From a virus: DNA of 40,952 nt. The DNA lies in the IMG/VR virus record IMGVR_UViG_3300000557_000007, positions 1-40,952 of that record, one strand, 5' to 3'. Of this stretch, positions 7,624 through 14,989 are shown one piece after another. Numbering within the stretch: position 1 is the stretch's first letter; each line of letters starts with the position of its first letter. Below the pieces are notes generated by a model, which did no database searches, was not told where the DNA came from, and worked only from the letters and a program-made list of their open reading frames with translations. The translations under genes were made by a program, and so were the position numbers.

Positions 7624-7647
7624 TGTTAACAAAGAAGGTGATTAGAA

Positions 7648-8256
7648 TTGAGTATAGAATTGTATGATAATGCTGTTCTTAATAAGTTCCAGGAAGTATA
7701 CCCTAATACAGTTTATGCTCCTACTGATAGAGCATTGGAGTATGCTTCTGAGGTAAGTGAGACTAAACAACCTAAATTTCCGTTGATCTCATTATACAGA
7801 CAACCTTTCAGTATAATGATTGAGAATGTGCATATGAAGGAGTATAAGCAGGGTAGGAAGTCAAGGCAGACAGAAGAAAAAGATGTAGTGGAGTACTTAA
7901 GGACGCTACCAGTAGAGATACCTTGGCAGATCGATTTATGGTGTGAGACTGATAAACAGATGTCTCAATTAATTCAAGAATTAGTGTTTTGGTTATTGGA
8001 TGAACCTGTAGCGATTGTGAAAGAACCTAATACTGGTCAGGAATTCCATTTTAATCTATTCTTCAGTAGAGGTGAGATTACTGATGATACTGATGTGCAA
8101 GCTTTTACTGAATTAGGTAGATTACATAGGGCTTCGACTGAGATATATACTGATGAAGCTAGAGTATTTATGCCTTATGGTAAGTTTACGATATTAGAGA
8201 TAGACTGGACTGTAGTACCTGTAGAAGAGATTAAGAAGGAGAATTGGAGTGAGTAA
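7648..8256 (+). CDS. Probable tail terminator / tail-completion protein
   Basis: The TTG start at 7648 follows GAAGGTGA. The 202-residue protein has a short helical N-terminus (LNKFQEVYPNTVYAPTDRAL), then an alpha/beta core with DLWCETDKQMSQLIQELVF, a helix pattern common in tail-terminator folds (strand, helix with repeated polar contacts, strands). It lies two genes before the sheath and just after the gp10-like gene, where T4 gp15-type terminators belong. The C-terminal 115 residues are duplicated immediately downstream in the same frame. Confidence 0.55.
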   Translation: MSIELYDNAVLNKFQEVYPNTVYAPTDRALEYASEVSETKQPKFPLISLYRQPFSIMIENVHMKEYKQGRKSRQTEEKDVVEYLRTLPVEIPWQIDLWCETDKQMSQLIQELVFWLLDEPVAIVKEPNTGQEFHFNLFFSRGEITDDTDVQAFTELGRLHRASTEIYTDEARVFMPYGKFTILEIDWTVVPVEEIKKENWSE

Positions 8257-8622
8257 TAGGCGAGGAGGGTTCCAGTAGAAATACCTTGGCAAGTGGACTT
8301 GTGGTGTACTTCTGATCAACAAATGACGCAGCTAATTCAGGAGTTAGTATTTTGGTTGATGGATGAGCCTACGTTTTTAGTACAGGAACCTACGACAGGT
8401 CAGCAGTATCATTTTAATATATTCTTTAGTAGAGGAGATATTACCGATAATACGGATGTTCAAGGATTTACGGAACTCGGTAGATTGCATAGATCTACAT
8501 TAGAAATTATGACCGACGAGGCTAGAATATTCATGCCTTACGGAAAATACACTATCCTTCATATCGACTGGGAAGTTGAAGTGGTGGATAAGATTAATAA
8601 AGAAGATTGGGATAAACTTTAA
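8257..8622 (+). pseudogene. Partial tandem duplicate of the tail-terminator-like gene
   Basis: Codons from 8272 repeat the second half of the preceding gene (from 7909 there) with most residues kept: PVEIPWQ-x-DLWC, QLIQELVFWL, FTELGRLHR, DEARIFMPYGK. The copies are exactly 121 codons apart in the same frame, separated by TAA TAG. AGGAGGG (8263-8269) is present but no ATG, GTG or TTG lies at proper spacing; the first in-frame start is a GTG at 8293, inside the homologous part and about 24 bases from that site. This is best read as a remnant of a duplicated gene, although the frame is intact to its TAA and a 109-residue product is possible. The many silent and conservative differences mean the duplication is not recent. 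Confidence 0.6.
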
Positions 8623-8647
8623 TAATTAGGATATAGGAAGGTGAACT

Positions 8648-9523
8648 ATGATGGTTGACGACGATAAAACGGTAACGATCATAATGGAAGAAATGGAAGG
8701 TTATGATGTGCAGTTTATTGTTATGAATCAGGATGAGGAGTATTTAGAGGATGCTCAGGTTGTATTTGATGATGAATTAGGAGATACTAATGCATTAGGT
8801 AGAGAATCCTTTAGAGTACCACTTCCAGGAGGAGTATACTCCTATCAGGTAAGTAAGGAAGGATATTATGCGGTAACTGGAAGTGCAGAAGTTTTTGAGG
8901 ATAAAGTAATAGAAGTCATATTAGGAAGAGTTCCTGACGTATCAAGAGTACGGTACCAGAGATGTACGGATATCAGGATTACTTGGAGTTATCCTGAAGA
9001 TCTTGCGACTGAGGAGTATGAAGTAGTATTCTTAGATCACGAAGATAATGAGATCGATACTCAAACAGTAACTCATGGAGGTAAGGCAAGTGAGCCTACT
9101 CCTCCAGATCCAGAAGGAATGACTTTTATTGGATGGGATAAAAGCCTCGTAAATATTACTGAAGATACAGTAATAAGAGCTCAGTATGAGATCAAAACTT
9201 ATACAGTTATATTCCAATCCATTATAGAAGGTGATCAGTATGTTATCAGTGAACAACAGGTAGATCATGGAGGATCAGCAGATGAACCTGATGAAGGAGA
9301 TGTTCCTGAGAAGGATGGTTACGAATTTGTAGGATGGGACCACGACTATGAAGATTGGAACTATGTAACAGAAGATATGACAATCACTGCTGAGTATGAG
9401 CCTGTAGAAGAGCCGATATTTGAACGTCTAACAGACACAGATGAGGACTGGAACCGCGAGGGCACAGTACTCCGTAATGCTAAAACACACAACGATAAAC
9501 TGGAGATGGACGAAACCTACTAA
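8648..9523 (+). CDS. Modular display protein with InlB B-type repeats
   Basis: ATG 8648 or 8651 follows AAGGTG. Residues 15-95 look like a carboxypeptidase-regulatory/PEGA-type beta sandwich (EDAQVVFDDELGDTNALG, KEGYYAVTG). Residues 97-118 (RYQRCTDIRITWSY) match the first strands of an FN3-like domain and closely resemble a segment in the sheath gene. Two InlB B-type repeats follow (about 125-182 and 184-253), each with HGG-x-A, GWD and ITEDT...A-x-YE marks. The last 35 residues use a different, more GC-rich codon set and look foreign. The protein is probably virion-attached (tail or neck decoration) and may bind the host surface. Position directly before the sheath suggests related function or a split-off part of it. 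Confidence 0.6.
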   Translation: MMVDDDKTVTIIMEEMEGYDVQFIVMNQDEEYLEDAQVVFDDELGDTNALGRESFRVPLPGGVYSYQVSKEGYYAVTGSAEVFEDKVIEVILGRVPDVSRVRYQRCTDIRITWSYPEDLATEEYEVVFLDHEDNEIDTQTVTHGGKASEPTPPDPEGMTFIGWDKSLVNITEDTVIRAQYEIKTYTVIFQSIIEGDQYVISEQQVDHGGSADEPDEGDVPEKDGYEFVGWDHDYEDWNYVTEDMTITAEYEPVEEPIFERLTDTDEDWNREGTVLRNAKTHNDKLEMDETY

Positions 9524-9529
9524 ACTAAC

Positions 9530-9565
9530 CGAACCTGAAGTCTGCTTTGTCGGGCTTCAGGTTCG
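9530..9565 (+). terminator. Hairpin between the display gene and the sheath gene
   Basis: A perfect 11-bp inverted repeat (CGAACCTGAAG at 9530-9540 and its complement at 9555-9565) encloses a 14-base loop. It is followed by TTAAAATAA and not by a clean T-run, so termination may be partial. It lies inside the compositionally odd block and may have arrived with it. Confidence 0.55.
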
Positions 9566-9594
9566 TTAAAATAACTTAAAATGAGGTGATTAAA

Positions 9595-12500
9595 GTGTCA
9601 ATAACTTTTGGCGAGGAAATCAGAATCTGGAAATACACCGAACACTCTGACATTGTTTATGCCGTAGCAGTCGACTCCGATGGCTACATCTATAGTGCAT
9701 GTTGGGATAACGAAGTCCACAAAATCGACCCCGACGGCAACAACGTCTGGAAATACACCGAATACTCTGGCAGTGTTTATGCCGTAGCACTCGACTCCGA
9801 TGGCTACGTCTATAGCGGATCCGTCTCCTATGATGGAGTCCACAAAATCGATCCAGACGGCTCTAACGTCTGGAAATACACCGAACACACTGGCACTGTT
9901 CGTGCCGTAGCAGTCGACTCCGATGGCTACATCTATAGCGGATCCGTCGATAATGAAGTCCACAAAATCGATCCAGACGGCAACAACGTCTGGAAATACA
10001 CCGAACACTCTGACATTGTTCGTGCCGTAGCAGTCGACTCTGACGGCTACGTCTATACCGCATCCCAAGATAATGAAGTCCACAAAATCGATCCAGACGG
10101 TAACAACGTCTGGAAATACACCGAACACTCTGGCGGTGTTTATGCCGTAGCACTCGACTCCGACGGCTACGTCTATAGCGGATCCACCGCAAATGAAGTC
10201 CACAAAATCGACCCCGATGGCAACAACGTCTGGAAATACACCGAACACACTGGCGATGTTTATGCCGTAGCAGTCGACTCTGACGGCTACGTCTATACCG
10301 CATCCCAAGATGATGAAGTCCACAAAATCGACCCCGACGGCAACAACGTCTGGAAATACACTGGACACACTGGCAATGTTTTTGCCGTAGCACTCGACTC
10401 CGATGGCTACATCTATACCGCATCCCTCGATGAAGAAGTCCACAAAATTCAAGACAATTATAAAATCACATCAGCTTATCCTTCAATAGTTAAGGTAAGG
10501 TACGTTAGATGTAATGATGTTGAAGTTACTTGGGATTATTACTTAGCTGCAATTGCAATAGAGATTTCAACTAAAGAAGAATTACAAAAGATAGGTGTGC
10601 ATGAAAGTTTTCCGATGGATGCTCATTATAAGTTAATGAATGATATAGATTTAGAAGGTGAAAATATAAAACCTATTGGTGGATTACATGAAACTACTCT
10701 TCCTGAAGAAGATAGGTTTAAAGGCATACTTGATGGTAATGGCTATAAAATTCATAATGGCGAAATTAAACATGAAGGTAAGCGTTACATTGCACTGATT
10801 GCTCACGGCGATGGTTGTAAGATTAAAAATTTAGGAATTGAAAATGTTGATGTCAAAGGATCTGACGATGTAGTAGGATGTTTAGTGGGTTTAACTGACT
10901 ATGATTATACTGAGATTGAGAATTGTTATTCAACAGGAAATGTCGAGGGAGATCAGTTTGTAGGTGGTTTAGTAGGGTATAATTGTGGAGTAATAAAACA
11001 AAGTTATGCAGTAGGGGATGTAGAAGGTAGGAAGCATGTGGGTGGACTGTCGGGTATTAATGAAGGCGACGGCGAAATTTTAAATTGTTATGCAAAAGGT
11101 AGCGTTATAGTTTCAGAAGGTTGGGCAGGAGGTTTAGTAGGTGGTTCTTCTTGGTCTTTGGGATCTATTGAGAATTGTTATTCTACAGGATCCGTATCTT
11201 CTGTAAGTAATTCAGGAGGACTTTTAGGGGAATCTCCTCCAGCAGAGAGTGTTCATAATTGTTATTGGGATACTGAAACTTCAGGAACGGAGACTGGAAT
11301 TGGGGAAGGCGAAGGAGATGTAGAAGGTAAAACTACTGCCGAAATGCAAGACATAGAAACTTTTGAGCCTGAATGGGATATAGCAACTAAAGAAGATTAC
11401 GATGATGAAGTTTGGTATATAGATGATGGAAATGATTATCCTCGCTTATACTGGGAACTTCAACCTGAAAAACCTGAGCCTGAGGTAGAAGATATAAAGT
11501 TTTCTATAGAACGTAGTATAGATGGAGGTCGATGGACTCATATAGGAGATAAGGAAGGTGATCCTGATTATATAATGTATTCTTATTTGGATGTAGGTGT
11601 AATAGATAAGGTTTATGGTGTAGGTAATGTATCTTATAGAGTAAGAACTATTGAGCCTGGAATTAGTAGGTTTTCTGATCCTGGTAGTATAGAAATTATG
11701 GGATCAAGAGCAGAAATTGCTAAAGGGAGGAGATTGATTATGCCTAAAGGTGTAAGTCCGAGAATTATTACTAAAGAGACAGATTATACAGGTTACATGG
11801 AAGGTTCTCCGATAGGTGTACCTTATGGAACTATAGGAGGTGCTACGAAAGGTGAGTTTGGTAAGATATACGATATTTACTCACCTGAGGACTTTATTAG
11901 ACAATTAGGATTTCCTATGACGGAGAGTTATTCAAACTTAGGAGCGTTTATGTACTTGAAACATGGGAACTTACTTAGATATATGAGAATAGGAGACGAG
12001 GAAAAGGCAGAACTATCGGAAGTGATTATCGAAGCTAAAGATGATGAAGATCCTCCTAACAAAAGAGATATTGTTAGGATTACAGGTGATACTAAAGGCA
12101 CATATTTTGATAAAGTATCGGTAGAAGTATCTTTAGTGGATGATCTTACTAGCGAGGAGGAAGGTGAGTACAAGCAGAATCAATTTAGCTTGACAGTTTA
12201 TTATGACGGTAGAACTGTTGAAAGTTACCCAGAGGTATCTTTAGTTAAGGATGATCACCACTTTATTGTAGCGGAATTAGAAGGATCAAGATTCATCAAA
12301 GCAGAAGCATTAGAAGATTTAGCTGATGAAGGATTAGAAGAAGATGAGGAAGTTGTAACTGGGATGTATTATCTGGATGGTGGTGATGATGGCTACGAAG
12401 ATCTTGAATCTAGTGATTATATAGATGCAATAGAAGGGTTTAAGCACGAAGAGATAGTAGATATAAGAACCTTCTCTATTCCTGATTGTATGGGTAGGCA

Positions 12501-13296
12501 TAAGGATGTAATAAGAGCTATGGAAGATTTAGCAGAATTTCGTCAGGATGTAGCTATTTTTATAGATACTCCAGAAGAATACATGGATAGCTTAAGATTA
12601 ACTTCTAGATGGCATAATGGTTATTTAGGTGATTCTACGGATCCAGAGAATGTTGATCCTACTGAGCCTATTGATCATAGCTACTTAGGCATTTATTATC
12701 CATGGGTGATTGTTAATATCAATTACCTTAGGGATCATCAAGTGATCCCTCCGTCTTCAGTGGTTGCAGGAGCTTATGCGAGATCTTATGAGATGAGTCA
12801 ACCGTGGTTTGCTCATGCAGGAGTATCCAGAGGACTTATTGATGTAGTGGATGTCGTACGTAACTTAAATAAAGAAGAAAGGCATCAATTGTACACTGGT
12901 GATAATAGAATTAATTCTATAATAGCTATAAAGAACTTAGGAGTTATGATTTATGGTAATAGAACTGCTCAGAGCTTTCCTACTGTTAGGGATCGGATGA
13001 ACGTAAGAATGTTATTATTGGAAACTCAGTCGGTAGTAAAGAGGGTATCTAGAGAGATTAAATTTGAACCTCATGATGAAGATAGTTGGGAAAATTGGAC
13101 TAGCAGAGTGGAAGATTACATGGATAAGGTTAAAGAAAATAGAGGTGTATATTGGTATGATGTACGATTAAATATAACAGAAGAAGATATTAAATTAGGT
13201 AGATTACCAGCGAAGATATTTATATCACCTACTCGGACGATTGAAGAGATAACTATTGAATTTGTATTAACCGATGAGGATGTAGAATTTAGTTAA
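9595..13296 (+). CDS. Tail sheath protein with large N-terminal display region (propeller, FN3, GLUG)
   Basis: GTG 9595 follows GAGGTGA (9584-9590). The gene codes 1233 residues. Residues 5-287 are seven 40-residue repeats (AVAVDSDGYVY, EVHKIDPDGNNVWKY), enough for a closed seven-bladed propeller. Residues 293-318 (VRYVRCNDVEVTWDY) and 630-705 (IKFSIERSIDGGRWTHIG, YRVRTIEPGISRFSDP) read as two parts of one FN3-like domain. Between them, about 325-620, is a GLUG-type region with repeated GGLVG and NCYSTG motifs. From residue 716 (MPKGVSPRIITKETDYTGY) to the end is a normal contractile-tail sheath, including YYPWVIVNINYLRDHQ and RTAQ near the C-terminal core. An internal ribosome binding site and ATG at 11740 would produce the bare 518-residue sheath. 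The sheath call is strong; the display role is inference. Confidence 0.9.
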   Translation: MSITFGEEIRIWKYTEHSDIVYAVAVDSDGYIYSACWDNEVHKIDPDGNNVWKYTEYSGSVYAVALDSDGYVYSGSVSYDGVHKIDPDGSNVWKYTEHTGTVRAVAVDSDGYIYSGSVDNEVHKIDPDGNNVWKYTEHSDIVRAVAVDSDGYVYTASQDNEVHKIDPDGNNVWKYTEHSGGVYAVALDSDGYVYSGSTANEVHKIDPDGNNVWKYTEHTGDVYAVAVDSDGYVYTASQDDEVHKIDPDGNNVWKYTGHTGNVFAVALDSDGYIYTASLDEEVHKIQDNYKITSAYPSIVKVRYVRCNDVEVTWDYYLAAIAIEISTKEELQKIGVHESFPMDAHYKLMNDIDLEGENIKPIGGLHETTLPEEDRFKGILDGNGYKIHNGEIKHEGKRYIALIAHGDGCKIKNLGIENVDVKGSDDVVGCLVGLTDYDYTEIENCYSTGNVEGDQFVGGLVGYNCGVIKQSYAVGDVEGRKHVGGLSGINEGDGEILNCYAKGSVIVSEGWAGGLVGGSSWSLGSIENCYSTGSVSSVSNSGGLLGESPPAESVHNCYWDTETSGTETGIGEGEGDVEGKTTAEMQDIETFEPEWDIATKEDYDDEVWYIDDGNDYPRLYWELQPEKPEPEVEDIKFSIERSIDGGRWTHIGDKEGDPDYIMYSYLDVGVIDKVYGVGNVSYRVRTIEPGISRFSDPGSIEIMGSRAEIAKGRRLIMPKGVSPRIITKETDYTGYMEGSPIGVPYGTIGGATKGEFGKIYDIYSPEDFIRQLGFPMTESYSNLGAFMYLKHGNLLRYMRIGDEEKAELSEVIIEAKDDEDPPNKRDIVRITGDTKGTYFDKVSVEVSLVDDLTSEEEGEYKQNQFSLTVYYDGRTVESYPEVSLVKDDHHFIVAELEGSRFIKAEALEDLADEGLEEDEEVVTGMYYLDGGDDGYEDLESSDYIDAIEGFKHEEIVDIRTFSIPDCMGRHKDVIRAMEDLAEFRQDVAIFIDTPEEYMDSLRLTSRWHNGYLGDSTDPENVDPTEPIDHSYLGIYYPWVIVNINYLRDHQVIPPSSVVAGAYARSYEMSQPWFAHAGVSRGLIDVVDVVRNLNKEERHQLYTGDNRINSIIAIKNLGVMIYGNRTAQSFPTVRDRMNVRMLLLETQSVVKRVSREIKFEPHDEDSWENWTSRVEDYMDKVKENRGVYWYDVRLNITEEDIKLGRLPAKIFISPTRTIEEITIEFVLTDEDVEFS
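9598..10455 (+). repeat. Seven ~120-base repeats coding propeller blades
   Basis: CACAAAATCGA recurs at 9841, 9961, 10081, 10201 and 10321 with an exact 120-base period; the earlier copy at 9718 is 123 bases away because of one extra codon, and a variant copy closes the array at 10441. Each unit codes one 40-residue blade. Units differ mainly around the loop positions (for example SGSV, TASQ, SACW). Confidence 0.9.
11722..11742 (+). promoter_or_regulatory. Internal ribosome binding site and ATG at the display/sheath boundary
   Basis: AAAGGGAGGAG (11722-11732) stands 9 bases (from GGGAGG) before an in-frame ATG at 11740. Initiation here gives MPKGVSPRIITKETDYTGY..., which looks like a native sheath N-terminus, and a 518-residue protein of ordinary sheath length. 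The signal is as strong as those of the free-standing genes of the operon. Confidence 0.75.
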
Positions 13297-13329
13297 AATT
13301 AAATCCTTATTGTAAAGGAGGTCAAGTAT

Positions 13330-13869
13330 ATGAGGAAGTGGGATGCTAGGCATCTATCGGATCAGAGAGATTATGAACTGCAACGTCAAAACCACTTTGA
13401 AGTTAAATTTATCAGTAATGACTATATAACATTCCCTGACGATTTTAAGTTAGCAGTACAGAGTTTTCCAGCACCTAATGAAGAGCAAGAAGCAGTTGAG
13501 GTGGAGTATGGTAATACTAGTGTAAATTATGCTGGTACCGTATCATGGGGCGATGGTACAATAACTTTGAGAGATTTTGTAGGTAAGAGGATTAAGGATA
13601 CGGTTAGAAAATGGCGTAAGTTAGCTTTTGATTATGAAACAGGTATGATAGGTCATGCTGAGACTTATAAATGTAAAGGCATAGTAACAGAGTACTCTCC
13701 AGACGGTACTGTTACAGCTAAATGGGATCTTATAGGGTGCTGGGCACAGAGTGTGGACTTTGGCACGTTGGAACATGGTTCGGCAGATAACTTAGATATA
13801 GAAGTTACTGTGCAGTATGATATGGCGATTCCTAAAGATCCTGAGAGATATTGGAGGAGCTACGGATAA
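13330..13869 (+). CDS. Tail tube protein (gp19-like)
   Basis: The ATG at 13330 follows AAAGGAGGTC. The 179-residue protein comes directly after the sheath gene, the invariant order in contractile phages. It shows the tube-protein pattern: FEVKFISNDYITFPDDFKLAVQSFPAP at the N-terminus, a central GTVSWGDGTITLRDFVG strand-turn, a RKWRKLAFDYETG helix and a late GCWAQSVDFGTLEHGS strand pair before a final beta strand. Tubes are stacked hexameric rings through which DNA passes. No oddities. Confidence 0.85.
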   Translation: MRKWDARHLSDQRDYELQRQNHFEVKFISNDYITFPDDFKLAVQSFPAPNEEQEAVEVEYGNTSVNYAGTVSWGDGTITLRDFVGKRIKDTVRKWRKLAFDYETGMIGHAETYKCKGIVTEYSPDGTVTAKWDLIGCWAQSVDFGTLEHGSADNLDIEVTVQYDMAIPKDPERYWRSYG

Positions 13870-13909
13870 TATTTTAAGATAATAATACAATAGGAAGGAG
13901 AGATTGATA

Positions 13910-14689
13910 GTGAGGATTTCAGGATTTATTGATCATTCGGAGGAGTTTATACTACCTAGTAAAGGACATGCAGAACTATATGGTGATATGATACCTGGAG
14001 GTAGAGGTACTATTAGACCGTTGACTACTAAGGAAGAGAAGGTACTTTATGGTGGATTTAGTCAAGAGAATTTGAATCGGATATTGAATGAGATCGTTAG
14101 TGAGCCAGAAGGTTTTGATGCTGACAAGCTCATTCCTGCCGATCAGGTTTACTTGAATTATAAGATGAGGATTGTAACTTATGGTTCATCCTATAAAGTG
14201 GATTTACAATGTCAGTCTTGTGGTATCTTGAATAAAGAAGTGATAGTTGACTTAGATAGTTTAGAGGTTACATATCTAGACGAGAATTTTAAACAACCTA
14301 TAGAGATTACACTGCCTCGATCTCAGGATAAACTTCACATTAATCCTTTATTGACTGCGGAGAGGTTAGACCTGATAAGGAGTAGGTCTGAAAAGTTATC
14401 AGGTGATTTAAAAGTGCCTCGTCATGAGAATGAGTATATACTAAGATTGTGTTATTACATCGTAAAGGTTAATGACGAAGTAGTGGAAGATCCAGAGGAG
14501 AATCGGCAGTATGTAGAAAGTATGCAGGGTATGGATTCTACGTATATACTGAATGAGGTAAGAAAATGGATGGACTTTGGATTAGAAGATATTACTACAC
14601 TGAATTGTGCTAATTGCAATCAATCCATGCAAGTGGTGATACCTATAACTTTAGAATTTTTTCGTCCCACCTACTTTGGAGGAGTATAG
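13910..14689 (+). CDS. T4 gp26-like baseplate/tail assembly protein with two CxxC pairs
   Basis: I chose GTG 13910 because GGAAGGAG (13893-13900) is best spaced for it; TTG 13904 is also in frame but too close. The 259-residue protein has zinc-ligand pairs QCQSCG near residue 102 and NCANCN near 241, an RPLTTKEEKVLYGG segment, and a C-terminal EFFRPTYFGG. These features recall the T4_baseplate (gp26) family, which helps assemble the baseplate hub. Its position between tube and tape measure is also that of the tail-assembly chaperone pair. The next frame overlaps its 3' end without a good start, so it may also be made as a frameshift fusion. Confidence 0.65.
   Translation: MRISGFIDHSEEFILPSKGHAELYGDMIPGGRGTIRPLTTKEEKVLYGGFSQENLNRILNEIVSEPEGFDADKLIPADQVYLNYKMRIVTYGSSYKVDLQCQSCGILNKEVIVDLDSLEVTYLDENFKQPIEITLPRSQDKLHINPLLTAERLDLIRSRSEKLSGDLKVPRHENEYILRLCYYIVKVNDEVVEDPEENRQYVESMQGMDSTYILNEVRKWMDFGLEDITTLNCANCNQSMQVVIPITLEFFRPTYFGGV
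14655..14689 (+). promoter_or_regulatory. Candidate programmed frameshift window
   Basis: The downstream frame is open from 14655 while the upstream frame stops at 14687-14689, leaving a 35-base overlap. It contains a run of six T (14657-14662) and a CCC A site at 14666. A -2 or +1 shift here would join the two frames. The position just before the tape measure is where many tailed phages use frameshifting to make two tail-chaperone forms. Confidence 0.45.
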
Positions 14690-14969
14690 AATATACAATG
14701 AGCTGACAGAAGGTAGGGAAGCGGAGTATAAGGAGGCAGCGTCTAAGAAGTACTATAATGTATTGAGAGATATACCTCAATTAACTAGGTATGGTAAGTT
14801 TATAGGTGAGGATGTAGAACGTATGTATGCTTTTGAACGAGCTGAGTACGTAGATATTATTAACGATCTAATAAAGGCAGAAGGTAAGGCTAAGGAAGAA
14901 GCTCAGAAGGAAGCTCAGAGTAAGGCAAAGAAGGGAAGTAAAGGTAAGAAGGGTAAGAAGAAAAGGTAA
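14676..14969 (+). CDS. Small Lys-rich tail assembly protein, probable frameshift product tail
   Basis: The frame overlaps the preceding gene and continues to a TAA just before the tape measure. The first in-frame TTG (14676) has no ribosome binding site ahead of it, and GGAGGAG (14678-14683) is not followed by ATG, GTG or TTG at usable spacing in this frame, only ATA or CTG. This favours expression as a fusion with the upstream protein by ribosomal frameshifting. The protein is helical (YKEAASKKYYNVLRD, RMYAFERAEYVDIINDLI) and ends in a Lys/Gly-rich tail (KAKKGSKGKKGKKKR). It resembles in size and place the T part of G/T tail chaperones. Confidence 0.6.
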   Translation: MEEYRIYNELTEGREAEYKEAASKKYYNVLRDIPQLTRYGKFIGEDVERMYAFERAEYVDIINDLIKAEGKAKEEAQKEAQSKAKKGSKGKKGKKKR

Positions 14970-14989
14970 TTTGAAGGAGGTGAGATGTA

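Noticed and set aside
9598-10452. Long minus-strand open frames (up to 284 codons) opposite the propeller repeats
   Set aside because: They arise from the repeat's GC-rich codons read backwards; no ribosome binding site, and the plus-strand frame gives a clear propeller.
9718-10455. Regular 120-base repeats considered as a CRISPR-like array
   Set aside because: Repeat units are all coding, in frame, without unique spacers.
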